Positions 29,300 through 38,138 of a DNA stretch of 64,000 nucleotides are shown in pieces. The notes under the pieces were generated by a model that saw only the letters and a program-made list of their open reading frames with translations, searched no databases and was not told the DNA's origin. Every line of letters begins with the position of its first letter. Within the stretch, counting starts at the first letter, position 1. The translations under genes and the position numbers were made by a program. The DNA comes from Neobacillus bataviensis (GTDB lineage Bacteria > Bacillota > Bacilli > Bacillales_B > DSM-18226). The stretch lies in assembly GCF_019969725.1 (NCBI RefSeq), contig NZ_JAHXYW010000008.1:124001-188000 (forward strand). The letters run 5' to 3'.

Positions 29300-30940
29300 T
29301 TAATCTCCCCTTAAATTTTTTAAGATTCCTTGAAACAGACCTTTTTTAAAAAGAGAAGGCTCTTTATATTCCAAATCAAATACCATGTCTTCGAGCCAGT
29401 GTTTATCAAATAAACGGTCATCGAGATAATTTTCGATATCATTGTGCCCGGTGGGATTATACAAAACGATATCTATACCAAATTGATTAAGTAAAAGTAA
29501 TAAGGCTGCATCAGCCCTTGAAAGCATACCAGTTAATTCATTGTTGAAAATAATTAATTTTGGAACATGTTGGGAATAGTCAAACTTCTCCAATAACTGA
29601 ATCACGTTCTTAGGGAGAAACATTGCCTGTGTAAACAGGAAAATTTTAACATCTTCCATGGTTTCCATTGGCAATGGCTTTAAGTCCGGTTCATGACAAA
29701 TTTCGCGGATTGCATTTGCCATTCCTTTCTGCAGTCCCGTTGGTAAAAAAGAATATGGCCAGTAATGGGATTGCATCATCTTATCCGGATTTATTAAGCC
29801 ATTCCTCCCCATTGCGTTTCGATAATGATAACGAAAATCGCTATTGCTGGATCTAGCAATAGGCAGCTGGCGAATGAGGAGACTATGGTCGAATTGGCTA
29901 AGTGATTGCAACCGATCCCAATATTCTTTTCGATTTTTACTAACACCAAGTACTTTGGCGAAAACGGACGGGATTTTGACATGTCCATTTTCGACAGAAA
30001 AATCTGGGCGAATCATCGCCAGTTCCTTACTAAGGATAAATAATTCATCATAGGTCGTTTTCAGAGTAATGGATGACGGAGTATACTCCCTTAACTGCCA
30101 AGGCTTGTAAAGACCCGACCCCTCTTGATTAAGAATGGTTTCAATCTCTTTTGAAGCCCGGTATGCCACTGTCGTTTTCCGGCTCCGTTTTTCTTTGGGA
30201 AACGGTTCTGCCGGCTGCTGGTTTGGATAGTGATGGGTAAATACGGGTTCCTGAATCATACCACCCAATACATCTTTACCCTCAGGATGAAAAATGACAA
30301 TGTCACATCCAAGCTTTGCTAAATAAAATAAAAAATATTGATGACTCTTTTTAAAATCGCCGTACCACAAAAACTTCGGCATTTCTTTTTCGGGATTGGC
30401 TTTTTCGAGAACGGGCTGCAAATGATTGACCGACCACTTGACCACATCTACAAGAACCCGCCTTAGCTCGTGATTTTTCATTCCGTCTTTCTCTATGCTT
30501 GCGTATAATTCCAGCAGTGCTATCATGGCTTCTCTCAGCTTTCGATGGATAGCAGGGACCTTTGATTTTAGCAAAAGCTGGTCGCCATCCAAAAAAGCGG
30601 TAAATCGATTAATCGATAGCTTCTGTTCCTGATGAATATTCAACACTTTTTGAATCGCTTGAAAGTGGGCATTGTTGATGGATTTATCAAGTGAGTCTTC
30701 ACTTAACAACTGTAATCCCCATTCGTTCGTATTCACATATTCAAAAAGCTGGTTATAGTATTCATCTGTATCAATGGGTACGCCAAAGAATTTCCCCAGG
30801 ACCTGACCAATTTGAATCGTTCCATTTTCTAATGAATATTCCGGCCGTTCCGGTAACATTTTTTTTAACAATCCGTGCCAATTTTCAAATGAAAGGGCCC
30901 CAATTGGTCGGACGATTAACTGATTATATGATGGGTGCAT
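29300..30940 (-). CDS. yceG: YceG-family protein of the Ter biosynthetic module (546 aa)
   Basis: Matches the YceG family, described as a putative component of the Ter 'biosynthetic module'. The protein is an internal duplication. PERPEYSLENGTIQIGQVLGKFFGV near residues 30-55 (read as two halves) is echoed by IRPDFSVENGHVKIPSVFAKVLGV near 310-335. LAKLGCDIVIFHPEG is echoed by LNQFGIDIVLYNPTG. No signal peptide or membrane segment. First gene after an ECF-type promoter; ATG 30940 follows GAGGAAGGG. Enzymatic activity unknown. Confidence 0.88.
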   Translation of the reverse strand: MHPSYNQLIVRPIGALSFENWHGLLKKMLPERPEYSLENGTIQIGQVLGKFFGVPIDTDEYYNQLFEYVNTNEWGLQLLSEDSLDKSINNAHFQAIQKVLNIHQEQKLSINRFTAFLDGDQLLLKSKVPAIHRKLREAMIALLELYASIEKDGMKNHELRRVLVDVVKWSVNHLQPVLEKANPEKEMPKFLWYGDFKKSHQYFLFYLAKLGCDIVIFHPEGKDVLGGMIQEPVFTHHYPNQQPAEPFPKEKRSRKTTVAYRASKEIETILNQEGSGLYKPWQLREYTPSSITLKTTYDELFILSKELAMIRPDFSVENGHVKIPSVFAKVLGVSKNRKEYWDRLQSLSQFDHSLLIRQLPIARSSNSDFRYHYRNAMGRNGLINPDKMMQSHYWPYSFLPTGLQKGMANAIREICHEPDLKPLPMETMEDVKIFLFTQAMFLPKNVIQLLEKFDYSQHVPKLIIFNNELTGMLSRADAALLLLLNQFGIDIVLYNPTGHNDIENYLDDRLFDKHWLEDMVFDLEYKEPSLFKKGLFQGILKNLRGD

Positions 30941-31041
30941 TCATGATCCCTTCCTCTGAAAGCGAAAGATTTTTCACTTAGCAAATTATGTAAGGCTACT
31001 ATTTCATCATATCACAGTTATAAAAATGGTTCATTTCTTTA

Positions 31042-31067
31042 TACGAAAGTGTTTGAAAAATGTTTCA
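31042..31067 (-). promoter_or_regulatory. ECF-sigma promoter (SigW/M/X type) for yceG-telA-terD-terD
   Basis: On the minus strand, TGAAAC (31067-31062), a 16-base spacer and CGTATA with CGTA at 31045-31042, about 100 bases before yceG. This matches the envelope-stress ECF consensus TGAAAC-N16-CGTA, consistent with SigW/SigM/SigX control of the B. subtilis yce operon. Confidence 0.85.
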
Positions 31068-31151
31068 TATTTAGAGCAATTTCCACCTTTTTCACCTTTT
31101 TCCTTGTCCCTACATATTATTGGAGTACTCAAACATAAGTAGGTGACATGA

Positions 31152-31391
31152 ATGCGTTTTTTATATAAGCGGCCCAAGATGGAACTAATCGACGAGGAAA
31201 TGAATGATGTTCTCGAAGTGATGAGTGCAAGCGCTTTTATTTATCTGGATTTACTTGTGTTCAGTTTAATCTTTACACTACTGCTTGTTCCTGTTCTCCA
31301 TTCGATTGGACTGTCCATCTTATTTTTTATTGCCTCCTATAGTCTTTTTTCTTCTCTCTATTATTTTGTTTTCACTCGGATATTAAAGTAA
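31152..31391 (+). CDS. Small membrane protein between the two ter units (79 aa)
   Basis: Not recognised. Charged N-terminus (MRFLYKRPKMELIDEEMNDV) followed by two predicted membrane segments (about 28-50 and 52-75, ending FVFTRILK). ATG 31152 has AGGTGA five bases upstream. It is the only plus-strand gene in the 10-kb Ter cluster, divergent from yceG, and its last 20 bases overlap the end of the convergent HAD gene. The open frame and Shine-Dalgarno site support it as real; function unknown. Confidence 0.7.
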   Translation: MRFLYKRPKMELIDEEMNDVLEVMSASAFIYLDLLVFSLIFTLLLVPVLHSIGLSILFFIASYSLFSSLYYFVFTRILK

Positions 31392-32178
31392 AACAGCGCT
31401 TAAAAAAATGTTGGAGAATTTCTTCCCCTGCCAATGCCCCTGTGTTTTCGGTTAACGTAAGTCCGGTTTTCTTGGACACGCAGGCCAATTCACCATGGTT
31501 GGGGACAAATCGATATTGGCAGATATTTAAAAAGTCCAAATCTAATAGCGAGTCACCAGCGCCGGCAATCGCCTTCATTCCTTCCCGCTGACAAATATAT
31601 TCAAGGGCGGCGCCTTTACGAACGGCCATCGGCATAAAGTAAAGCTTCTTCCCTTGTAAGGAAATTCTCCAGCCATACTTTGCGGCCAATTCATTTAATT
31701 CACCTTTGACAAAGGAATCGGGGAAACCATTTAATATGTAATAGAAAAATAGATTTTCCACTTGCTTTAATTGCCCATCGAAATGGTACCCTTCACGCTC
31801 GACAATCGATAACAATTCTTCCGGAGAAGCCGAATCCATTGCTAATGTTTGAAAAATATGATTTGACCATTCCTCTAATAGTTCCCCTTGATATAAAATA
31901 TTGGCACCATTTGTGGTAATCGCATATTTTAGCGGGATATCCTCGGTAAAAACCGTAAATCGATTAAATTGTTCTGTCGTTCTTGTGGTCACTGGGATAA
32001 ATAAACTATGACAGGAAAGCTCTTTTAATGTAAAAAAAGAGGATTCCGTCATATAGGCAACCCACCTGCCATCTTTTTTTTCGACAGGTTTAAGACGAGT
32101 CCCTTCGGGAATCCCAAGCTCATCAAGCGCTCTTTTTGAATAAACAAGTGTCCGGTCAAGATCAGAGGCAAAAATCAT
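31372..32178 (-). CDS. HAD-family phosphatase of the Ter biosynthetic module (268 aa)
   Basis: HAD hydrolase: motif I DLDRTL at residues 5-10, a Cof-like cap region, and motif IV GAGDSLLDLDFL near residue 210. Likely removes phosphate from a small metabolite. Start ATG 32178 shares its A with the previous gene's TGA, with GAAGGAG eight bases upstream, giving translational coupling; a longer in-frame extension to 32217 would overlap the StiP gene by 40 bases and is less likely. Known Ter clusters pair this HAD with the PRTase genes upstream in a nucleoside-like metabolite pathway. Confidence 0.88.
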   Translation of the reverse strand: MIFASDLDRTLVYSKRALDELGIPEGTRLKPVEKKDGRWVAYMTESSFFTLKELSCHSLFIPVTTRTTEQFNRFTVFTEDIPLKYAITTNGANILYQGELLEEWSNHIFQTLAMDSASPEELLSIVEREGYHFDGQLKQVENLFFYYILNGFPDSFVKGELNELAAKYGWRISLQGKKLYFMPMAVRKGAALEYICQREGMKAIAGAGDSLLDLDFLNICQYRFVPNHGELACVSKKTGLTLTENTGALAGEEILQHFFKRCFTLISE

Positions 32179-33296
32179 CAGTTTTTCTCCTTCACTGATT
32201 TGATTAGACCGCAGCACAAATAGTTCAAGTCAGGGTATTCGACTACTTCAACACCCTTTTCTTTTGCCAGCATAAGAATGTGCTGGACGAAAGGGCTGGT
32301 TGAATCACGCATCAATATTTTCCATGGCACCCTTCTAAGCAATACCCTGGTCGTTTCCCCAACACCTGGTTTAATATAATGGGTGCTTTCAATCGCAAAT
32401 TCAGCCTGGATTTTCTTAACATCCTTCATCCCTAAGAAACCTGGATCAATATTTTCATGTCTTTTTTTCAATGAGAGTTCATGCGCTTCTGCAGAAATAC
32501 TTGTAAATTCTTCATCTATTAACCTAATAAATTCATTTGATACATCCTCCGCTTGAAGCTCCTTGTAAAACTTCGCACCATGAAAATCTTCCGGTCCAAT
32601 GTATTGATCATTTAAAACAGTTCGGCTTACAAGTCCCGATACCGTTGAGTTTAAACAAGCGCTTGGAATTAAAAAGTCCTCTCTTGTTCCAAAAAGCTTG
32701 GTGCAATAACCTGGGTCTGCCATAACCGCAAGCGTGTCATCAAGGGCAACTCCAAACTTTTGCTCAAAAGCCTGACAAGCATTGGTAAGTTCGATTGAAA
32801 TCGCGCCTTTTCCGGTCCAGCCATCCACAAATTGAATGATTCCATTCGGATGCTCGTTAAGGATATATAGAATGGCATTTTCATCAATTCCGCGGTCACG
32901 GATTATCGAAATACTATAATGCTTGAGTGACACATTGTATCGCCTTTTTAGATACCGCTTGATGAGGATTCCGACTGGTGTTCCGGCACGGGCCAGGGAA
33001 ACGAGAACCGTTCTTTCTCCCTTTAATTGATAGATTTGCTCCGCCACAATGCCAATGCACAACGCTGCTTTCCGCTTATACTTATGGAGGGTTTTCCAAA
33101 ATAAATCAACATACTCTTTTGGCGGCTGGTACTCGATTGGCAGCGATTCGCTATAATGACCGCCTGATTGCATTCGAACTTCCCGGTTTTTGGTCGAATC
33201 CTCAAGCTTAATGTCACTTAAATCCTTTAATAAGAAAAGAACATCATCTGCAGGATAACTTCCAATAATCGCTGGCTTTTTGATTGTTTTTTGCAT
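32178..33296 (-). CDS. StiP-type PRTase / PELOTA RNA-binding protein (372 aa)
   Basis: Matches the family annotated as 'cysteine protease StiP', reinterpreted by comparative genomics as a phosphoribosyltransferase (PRTase_1) joined to a PELOTA-type RNA-binding domain. N-terminus GSYPADDVLFLLKDL; PRPP-loop-like FVDGWTGKGAIS near residue 160; C-terminal PELOTA-like part about 290-372. Start ATG 33296 lies one base after the preceding TAA, with AGAGGTG upstream. Co-transcribed with the PRTase-TRSP and HAD genes. Predicted to act in the unknown nucleoside-like product pathway of Ter systems. Confidence 0.85.
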   Translation of the reverse strand: MQKTIKKPAIIGSYPADDVLFLLKDLSDIKLEDSTKNREVRMQSGGHYSESLPIEYQPPKEYVDLFWKTLHKYKRKAALCIGIVAEQIYQLKGERTVLVSLARAGTPVGILIKRYLKRRYNVSLKHYSISIIRDRGIDENAILYILNEHPNGIIQFVDGWTGKGAISIELTNACQAFEQKFGVALDDTLAVMADPGYCTKLFGTREDFLIPSACLNSTVSGLVSRTVLNDQYIGPEDFHGAKFYKELQAEDVSNEFIRLIDEEFTSISAEAHELSLKKRHENIDPGFLGMKDVKKIQAEFAIESTHYIKPGVGETTRVLLRRVPWKILMRDSTSPFVQHILMLAKEKGVEVVEYPDLNYLCCGLIKSVKEKN

Positions 33297-33297
33297 A

Positions 33298-34644
33298 TTA
33301 TTCACCTCTTGCATTAGAAAAAAAGACGAGCTTCACAGACTCTATTTGTAATGTTGCTATTACATCCAGGAAAGGTTGAAAATTTTTTAATTCTACCTCT
33401 CTTTCAAAAAATAAAAATAATTCATCATATAATCCTGGCGGGATGTTATAGACAAAATGAGTGACATCCCAATCTTCAGGATTAGGAAATGTTAGGCCGA
33501 ATCTTGCTCCATATCCTTCTTTATCTTCAATATAAATAGGGCTTCTGGTGGTGGATTGATAGAATACGCCCTTCCCCATAGCTGCTGCTAATTTCATTGG
33601 CAGATACATGAATTCTCCCGTTCCAAGACAAAGCGTGTTTTGACCTGACCTTTTATCCTTTAAGAACTTGGCTGCCTCGCCCATTTTTTGTTGATCCGTA
33701 AGATGTTCGACACTGTTTAACCCGAAACGCCCCGTATCATAGATATATGAAATGTTGTTTCGATCATGAAAAGGGCTTGATGTAAAATATTGGGCTAATT
33801 GTACCTTCTCAATTGACATTTCGATTTGATTGGCCTGATTTAATTCATGGGATTGTTCTTCCAACTCCCTCAACTGCTGGACCTTTACGGATCCTGATAA
33901 AAGACTAACCACCCTGATCTTAATTCCAAGCTCATTCTCAAGCCGAAAAAATTCTGCTTTGTTCTCGTCTGACCGCCAATCTAAAATTGACACAACTGTA
34001 TATTCCTTACGTGGAAATTGTTCGTGAATCGAACGAATAATATTGATGGCCGTCTTTCCGGTCGTCATTTCATCATCAACAAGAATGATTTCCCTGTTAT
34101 TTTGAAGGAGCTCCGGCGCAACATAACAGCGATGTGAAGTAGCATGTGAGTGCTCTTCCTCGAAGGTAATCCCAGGTGTTTGATTTACTAGTTCTTCTCT
34201 CGTCGTATGAAAATAATCGGCATTCTGAAAGCAAGCAAAAAAAGCGTGCCCGAGGGCGGTGGCCGTTTCCGCAAACCCAATCACAACCGGATTAATATTT
34301 GGCGGAATAAAGGGATGGTCCATGAACTCTCCTCCCTGTTGAAAGGAGAATAGAAGTCGCTCCTTCTCCCGGCATTCCATACCTTTTATTGATTCTAAAA
34401 ATCTGGCTGCAAGAAGGGCTGCTGTAGTCAGCCCCTTGTTGGCATCAATAGGCAAATGTTTGCCAAGCACTTTGCTTACAAACAAAAACGAGCGTTTTTT
34501 ATTAATCCTTGCTGCCATCGTGAAAAGATCGTCAATAGGTAATTGATATGGATTTTCTGTGACTTCAATGTCCGTATTAATCGCGTCAAGAACCTGGAAC
34601 GTATACTTCTTTTTTGATAAGGTCAATGTTGGTGAATTCTTCAT
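33298..34644 (-). CDS. PRTase-TRSP domain protein (448 aa)
   Basis: Phosphoribosyltransferase with PRPP-binding loop ILVDDEMTTGKTAIN near residue 190, followed by the TRSP domain, whose name-giving motif is visible as STTRSPIYIEDKEGYGARFG near residue 370. This is the PRTase_2-TRSP combination found only in Ter biosynthetic modules. Its start (ATG 34644, GGGGTG upstream) overlaps the lyase gene by 59 bases, and its stop lies one base before the StiP start, so the three genes are translationally linked. Confidence 0.88.
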   Translation of the reverse strand: MKNSPTLTLSKKKYTFQVLDAINTDIEVTENPYQLPIDDLFTMAARINKKRSFLFVSKVLGKHLPIDANKGLTTAALLAARFLESIKGMECREKERLLFSFQQGGEFMDHPFIPPNINPVVIGFAETATALGHAFFACFQNADYFHTTREELVNQTPGITFEEEHSHATSHRCYVAPELLQNNREIILVDDEMTTGKTAINIIRSIHEQFPRKEYTVVSILDWRSDENKAEFFRLENELGIKIRVVSLLSGSVKVQQLRELEEQSHELNQANQIEMSIEKVQLAQYFTSSPFHDRNNISYIYDTGRFGLNSVEHLTDQQKMGEAAKFLKDKRSGQNTLCLGTGEFMYLPMKLAAAMGKGVFYQSTTRSPIYIEDKEGYGARFGLTFPNPEDWDVTHFVYNIPPGLYDELFLFFEREVELKNFQPFLDVIATLQIESVKLVFFSNARGE

Positions 34645-35782
34645 GTAACACCCCGTAAAGCTGTGATTTTAATAGGATTTTCTTGGCCCAATAATAATGA
34701 GGTTTTATCTCGTTCATTTTATTAGCAAACTCGCTTTTCATGACCCCAATTTCGCCTGTGGCCGCCTTTACAATATTACTCGCATCAATATACTCCTCGT
34801 AGGAAACTACATTTAACGCCTGGACAATCTTGATATGGGAGGGATGAATAATGGTTTTTCCCGTTAAACCGTTGGCGATATCCATAATGGTCTCCCTAAT
34901 CAGACCATCTAAATGATTGTCGATTAATTTAGCTCTCCATTTAAGCCCTTCATCCCCATAGCGTTCACGAAATGGGGTTTGTCTGAGCTGGGGCTTCAGC
35001 ATTCTATTTTTAGCCGAAAAATATTCCCAAACAGGACCAGAAATAACATAAGGATTGTCGAATCTCTGAAAAACATTGATAATATCAGTTATGCAATCTC
35101 TTAATACCGCAATATCGTAAACTGTCGTATCAGCATTTCGGCGGATCCCATATAATCCACAAAAATCAGTCGCACCAATGCGAATATTTAGAACAATTTC
35201 CTTATAGCGGTCGACCTGCTGTTTTATCGATAATAATTCTTCCATCCTTGTTTCTTTTTGAATAACCTTTGCTGTTTCAAGAATCGGCATTGCATAAAAT
35301 GGATGCTGCTCAGTATGAAGCTTACGTACCTCACTTAATAAGTCTTCTCCATTCTCAGCGTTAAATTTCGGGAGTACAGCACCTGTTAGAAGACGAATGG
35401 CATCGCCCAGCTGTTCCGCTAATCGTTTGAGCTGCTCAAGATCACGAATCCTTACAAACATAAGGGGCAAATCTTCAAAGTTTAAAAACCCTTTATTCAA
35501 CTCTCCGAATAAATGTAACAGCTCCCGGATCAGCAGTTTTTCAGCCCGTTGAACTTCCTTGTCCCCTACCGCATCCTCAAGGTCAATCACAAGTGAAGTT
35601 AAACCGTCGTGCTTTTTTGAGAGAATTTCCTGATGAATATTCGGCCGTGTTGCAGGCATATAGAGGGTGGCACCCAAACCATAGGATAACAGCTCACGCT
35701 CTGAATATTTACTAAAACTTTGCGGCTTTTGATAAAAATACTGTTCCATTTCATTTTCATAAAAATATGTAAAAAATCTCAT
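34586..35782 (-). CDS. HpcH/HpaI (CitE-like) TIM-barrel C-C lyase of the Ter module (398 aa)
   Basis: TIM-barrel aldolase/citrate-lyase-type protein: LVIDLEDAVGDKE near residue 65, LPLMFVRIRD near 105, and later HPSHIKIVQALNVVS, as in the C-C_Bond_Lyase family tied to Ter operons. Acidic residues of the DLEDAV motif would hold Mg2+. ATG 35782 follows AGAGAGGT. First of the four overlapping module genes, separated from terC by 78 bases containing a terminator-like hairpin. Substrate unknown. Confidence 0.87.
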   Translation of the reverse strand: MRFFTYFYENEMEQYFYQKPQSFSKYSERELLSYGLGATLYMPATRPNIHQEILSKKHDGLTSLVIDLEDAVGDKEVQRAEKLLIRELLHLFGELNKGFLNFEDLPLMFVRIRDLEQLKRLAEQLGDAIRLLTGAVLPKFNAENGEDLLSEVRKLHTEQHPFYAMPILETAKVIQKETRMEELLSIKQQVDRYKEIVLNIRIGATDFCGLYGIRRNADTTVYDIAVLRDCITDIINVFQRFDNPYVISGPVWEYFSAKNRMLKPQLRQTPFRERYGDEGLKWRAKLIDNHLDGLIRETIMDIANGLTGKTIIHPSHIKIVQALNVVSYEEYIDASNIVKAATGEIGVMKSEFANKMNEIKPHYYWAKKILLKSQLYGVLHEEFTNIDLIKKEVYVPGS

Positions 35783-35813
35783 TTTTAAATACCTCTCTTT
35801 AAAGGTAAAAAAT

Positions 35814-35845
35814 AAGGGAGACGGACTCTCGTCTGCTCCCTAATA
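35814..35845 (-). terminator. Hairpin terminator between terC and the lyase gene
   Basis: On the minus strand AGGGAGCAGACG pairs with CGTCTCCCT (two-base bulge) and is followed by TTATTTTTT. It lies right after terC and before the lyase start, so it may be a partial terminator within the operon. Confidence 0.65.
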
Positions 35846-35859
35846 TTAAAACAACTATG

Positions 35860-36639
35860 TTATGAATTTCGTTCTTTGCTGCCTTCTTTATTCTTATTCA
35901 TGAAGTGTACAATAAATGTCGCTCCAAATGTTAACAGTAAGATGATAAAGAAGTAAAGTGACTCAATATGAATATCAAAGACACCGAGGAACATTTTAAC
36001 GGAAATAATCAGAATTAAGATATAAGCGGATGTTTCTAGCTCAGGTACTTTATCAATTAAGGTTAAGAATACACCGGCCACACCTCGCATCATTAACACA
36101 CCCAGCATACCGCCAACTAATAATACCCACACTTCGTTACTCACTCCAAATGCGGCAAGGACGCTGTCTACGGAGAAGGCAATATCCATTAATTCAACGG
36201 AGGCTACTGTTCCCCAGAAGGTACCAAACATGCGAATCAATAACCCTTTTTGGTTAATTCCTTCAGCCTCCTCTTCACCTTCGTCTTCTCCACCCTTTTG
36301 TTTATCAATAAAATACTTAATCGATAACCATGCAAGGTATCCGGCGCCAAGAACCTTCACCCACCATAGCTCTATGAGGTAAACCCCGATTCCAATCGCA
36401 ATAAAACGGAAAACATAAGCCCCAATTAAACCATAAAATAATGCCTTTTTCCGCTTTTCAGGCGGCAAATGCTTGACCATGACGGCTAAAACAAGGGCGT
36501 TATCCGCTGATAGTAACCCTTCCAATATAATAAGTGTACCAATAAGTCCCCAACTGACTGGATCGGTTAAAACCCTTCCCCACATATCTAAATCAAAAAA
36601 TTGAGCATATGTGTCAATAATTCCCTGCAAAACTGACAT
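35860..36639 (-). CDS. terC: TerC-family integral membrane protein (259 aa)
   Basis: TerC protein (B. subtilis YceF/YkoY/YjbE family) with about seven membrane segments. Conserved acidic residues lie in membrane stretches: LEGLLSADNALVLAVMV near residue 40 and VELMDIAFSVDSVLAAFGVS near 148. A charged cytoplasmic loop KQKGGEDEGEEEAEG lies near 113-127. TerC proteins are implicated in manganese export and in metallation of exported enzymes. ATG 36639 follows GGGAGGAATT. It lies downstream of terD with a terminator hairpin between, suggesting reduced read-through expression. Confidence 0.92.
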   Translation of the reverse strand: MSVLQGIIDTYAQFFDLDMWGRVLTDPVSWGLIGTLIILEGLLSADNALVLAVMVKHLPPEKRKKALFYGLIGAYVFRFIAIGIGVYLIELWWVKVLGAGYLAWLSIKYFIDKQKGGEDEGEEEAEGINQKGLLIRMFGTFWGTVASVELMDIAFSVDSVLAAFGVSNEVWVLLVGGMLGVLMMRGVAGVFLTLIDKVPELETSAYILILIISVKMFLGVFDIHIESLYFFIILLLTFGATFIVHFMNKNKEGSKERNS

Positions 36640-36675
36640 TAAAAGAATTCCTCCCAGATAGTAAACAAATTTTTG

Positions 36676-36710
36676 TAAAAAGACCCAGCCGAGCGCCGGG
36701 TCTCTTATTT
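36676..36710 (-). terminator. Terminator between terD and terC
   Basis: Nine-pair stem AGACCCGGC with GGCTGGGTCT-type arm (one G-U), followed by TTTTTA on the minus strand. It lies within the 78 bases separating terD and terC. Confidence 0.75.
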
Positions 36711-36717
36711 TTTAAAT

Positions 36718-37299
36718 TTAGCCAACCTGTAAGCCAAAGTCTGTTGCAAGTGCTGCTAATCCGCCTTGGTAGCCGCTGCCAATGGCACTGAATTTCCATT
36801 CACCATTGTGGCGGTATAATTCACCTACAACGATAGCTGTTTCAATAGAGAAATCTTCCCCTAAATCATAACGGATAAGTTCTTCCCCTGTAGCCTCATT
36901 AAAAATGCGGGCATAGGAATTTGAAACCTGACCGAAGTTTTGGTTGCGGCTGGCCGCATCATGAATGGTAATCGTAAAAGCGATGCGCTGAACGTTTGCC
37001 GGAATAGCCGTTAAATTGATGGTAACTTGCTCATCATCCCCATCACCTGCACCTGTGCGGTTATCTCCTGTATGTACAACTGCACCATTTGCACCTTGAG
37101 GGTTGTTGTAGAAAACAAAGTCGGTTTCATTCGTCACTTTTCCATTTTCCCCGAGCAAGAATACTGAAGAGTCTAAGTCAAAATCATTTCCGCCGTCGTA
37201 TTTATTCGTGTCCCATCCAAGTCCAACTACAACATTTGTAAGTCCTGGATTTGTTTTTGTTAAATCAACTTTCTGTCCTTTTGATAAACTTACTGCCAT
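36718..37299 (-). CDS. terD: TerD-family stress protein (193 aa)
   Basis: Full TerD domain: [18 protein letters not shown] start, [20 protein letters not shown] and [20 protein letters not shown] calcium-loop motifs. Closest within the window to the terD at 26968-27546. First gene after an ECF promoter and followed by a terminator, so probably the most highly expressed of the unit. ATG 37299 has GGAGG eight bases upstream. Confidence 0.93.
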   Translation of the reverse strand: MAVSLSKGQKVDLTKTNPGLTNVVVGLGWDTNKYDGGNDFDLDSSVFLLGENGKVTNETDFVFYNNPQGANGAVVHTGDNRTGAGDGDDEQVTINLTAIPANVQRIAFTITIHDAASRNQNFGQVSNSYARIFNEATGEELIRYDLGEDFSIETAIVVGELYRHNGEWKFSAIGSGYQGGLAALATDFGLQVG

Positions 37300-37332
37300 T
37301 TTTCATTCCTCCATTTTAAGTAATAGTCTATT

Positions 37333-37358
37333 TACGAGTCTGTCTTAAAAAAGTTTCA
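37333..37358 (-). promoter_or_regulatory. ECF-sigma promoter (SigW/M/X type) for terD-terC and the biosynthetic genes
   Basis: On the minus strand TGAAAC (37358-37353), a 16-base spacer and CGTA (37336-37333), about 34 bases before the terD start. The -35, spacer length and -10 core are identical to the promoter before yceG. Confidence 0.87.
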
Positions 37359-37404
37359 TTTATAATATAAATTTTTTTTTTTCTTTTTAGCAAATGTACT
37401 CGAG

Positions 37405-37998
37405 TTAACTCATCCATTTTGGCGGAGTATTTTTATCCCAATAAATGGATCCCAGTTCAAAATGATTTTGAAACTCATCATGGTGGGTATGATAATGAAA
37501 ATTAAACCAGTAGCCTGCCTGCGGCGGATTATCTCTTCGAACATGGAATCGTAGAATATCTTTTCCATCAATGGCATTTTTTATATTAAATATTTTTTCC
37601 GAATGTCCCGTTCCCGGATGTTCAGTGATTGTGAGATTTTTTAAATCCTCTTCAGGATAATGGTCAGCTGTTTGATGCAAGGCGATTTCAATATTAGGTA
37701 AAATGATTTCACGAAATTCATCTTCGATAACTGGTTTAATTTTGCTGCCAAACTTTTGGTATGATTGCAATTCTGCCTGCTTCAATAAATTTTGCATAAA
37801 CTTTTCTCTATCAAACTCTGATTCTTCTAAGTAGGCGGTTGTTTGCGAGAAACTGTTGGCTGGGGCCGGTGTCTCGAAGACATCCCGCTCGCTCAAATTG
37901 TCTGCATTTACGGCATTCATCAGCTGTGTTGGCGTGACGAGACCGAAAGTTAAAACAGATACCGTGACAAAAAGTGATTTACGGAGCCATTTCTTCAT
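37405..37998 (-). CDS. ypjP: YpjP-like secreted or membrane-anchored protein (197 aa)
   Basis: N-terminal signal/anchor (about 6-30), then a soluble domain with a conserved His/Asp-rich end (FNFHYHTHHDEFQNHFELG, then YWDKNTPPKWMS). This matches the B. subtilis YpjP family, function unknown. It marks the return to core gene order shared with B. subtilis. Preceded by AGGTGAAGG. No lipobox cysteine. Confidence 0.8.
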   Translation of the reverse strand: MKKWLRKSLFVTVSVLTFGLVTPTQLMNAVNADNLSERDVFETPAPANSFSQTTAYLEESEFDREKFMQNLLKQAELQSYQKFGSKIKPVIEDEFREIILPNIEIALHQTADHYPEEDLKNLTITEHPGTGHSEKIFNIKNAIDGKDILRFHVRRDNPPQAGYWFNFHYHTHHDEFQNHFELGSIYWDKNTPPKWMS

Positions 37999-38108
37999 AT
38001 TCCTTCACCTAATTCTATTGAGAATTTTGTTGATTTAAAATGTGCCTATGCAAACTATTATACTTCCATTTTCACAAAAATGGAAAAGAACAGATTGTTA
38101 ATAATAGA

Positions 38109-38138
38109 AAAACTGAGACCGGCTTTTGTCTCAGTTTT
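38109..38138 (-). terminator. Terminator after ypiP
   Basis: An 11-bp stem AAAACTGAGAC/GTCTCAGTTTT overlapping the ypiP stop, with T-rich sequence on both sides. Confidence 0.8.
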
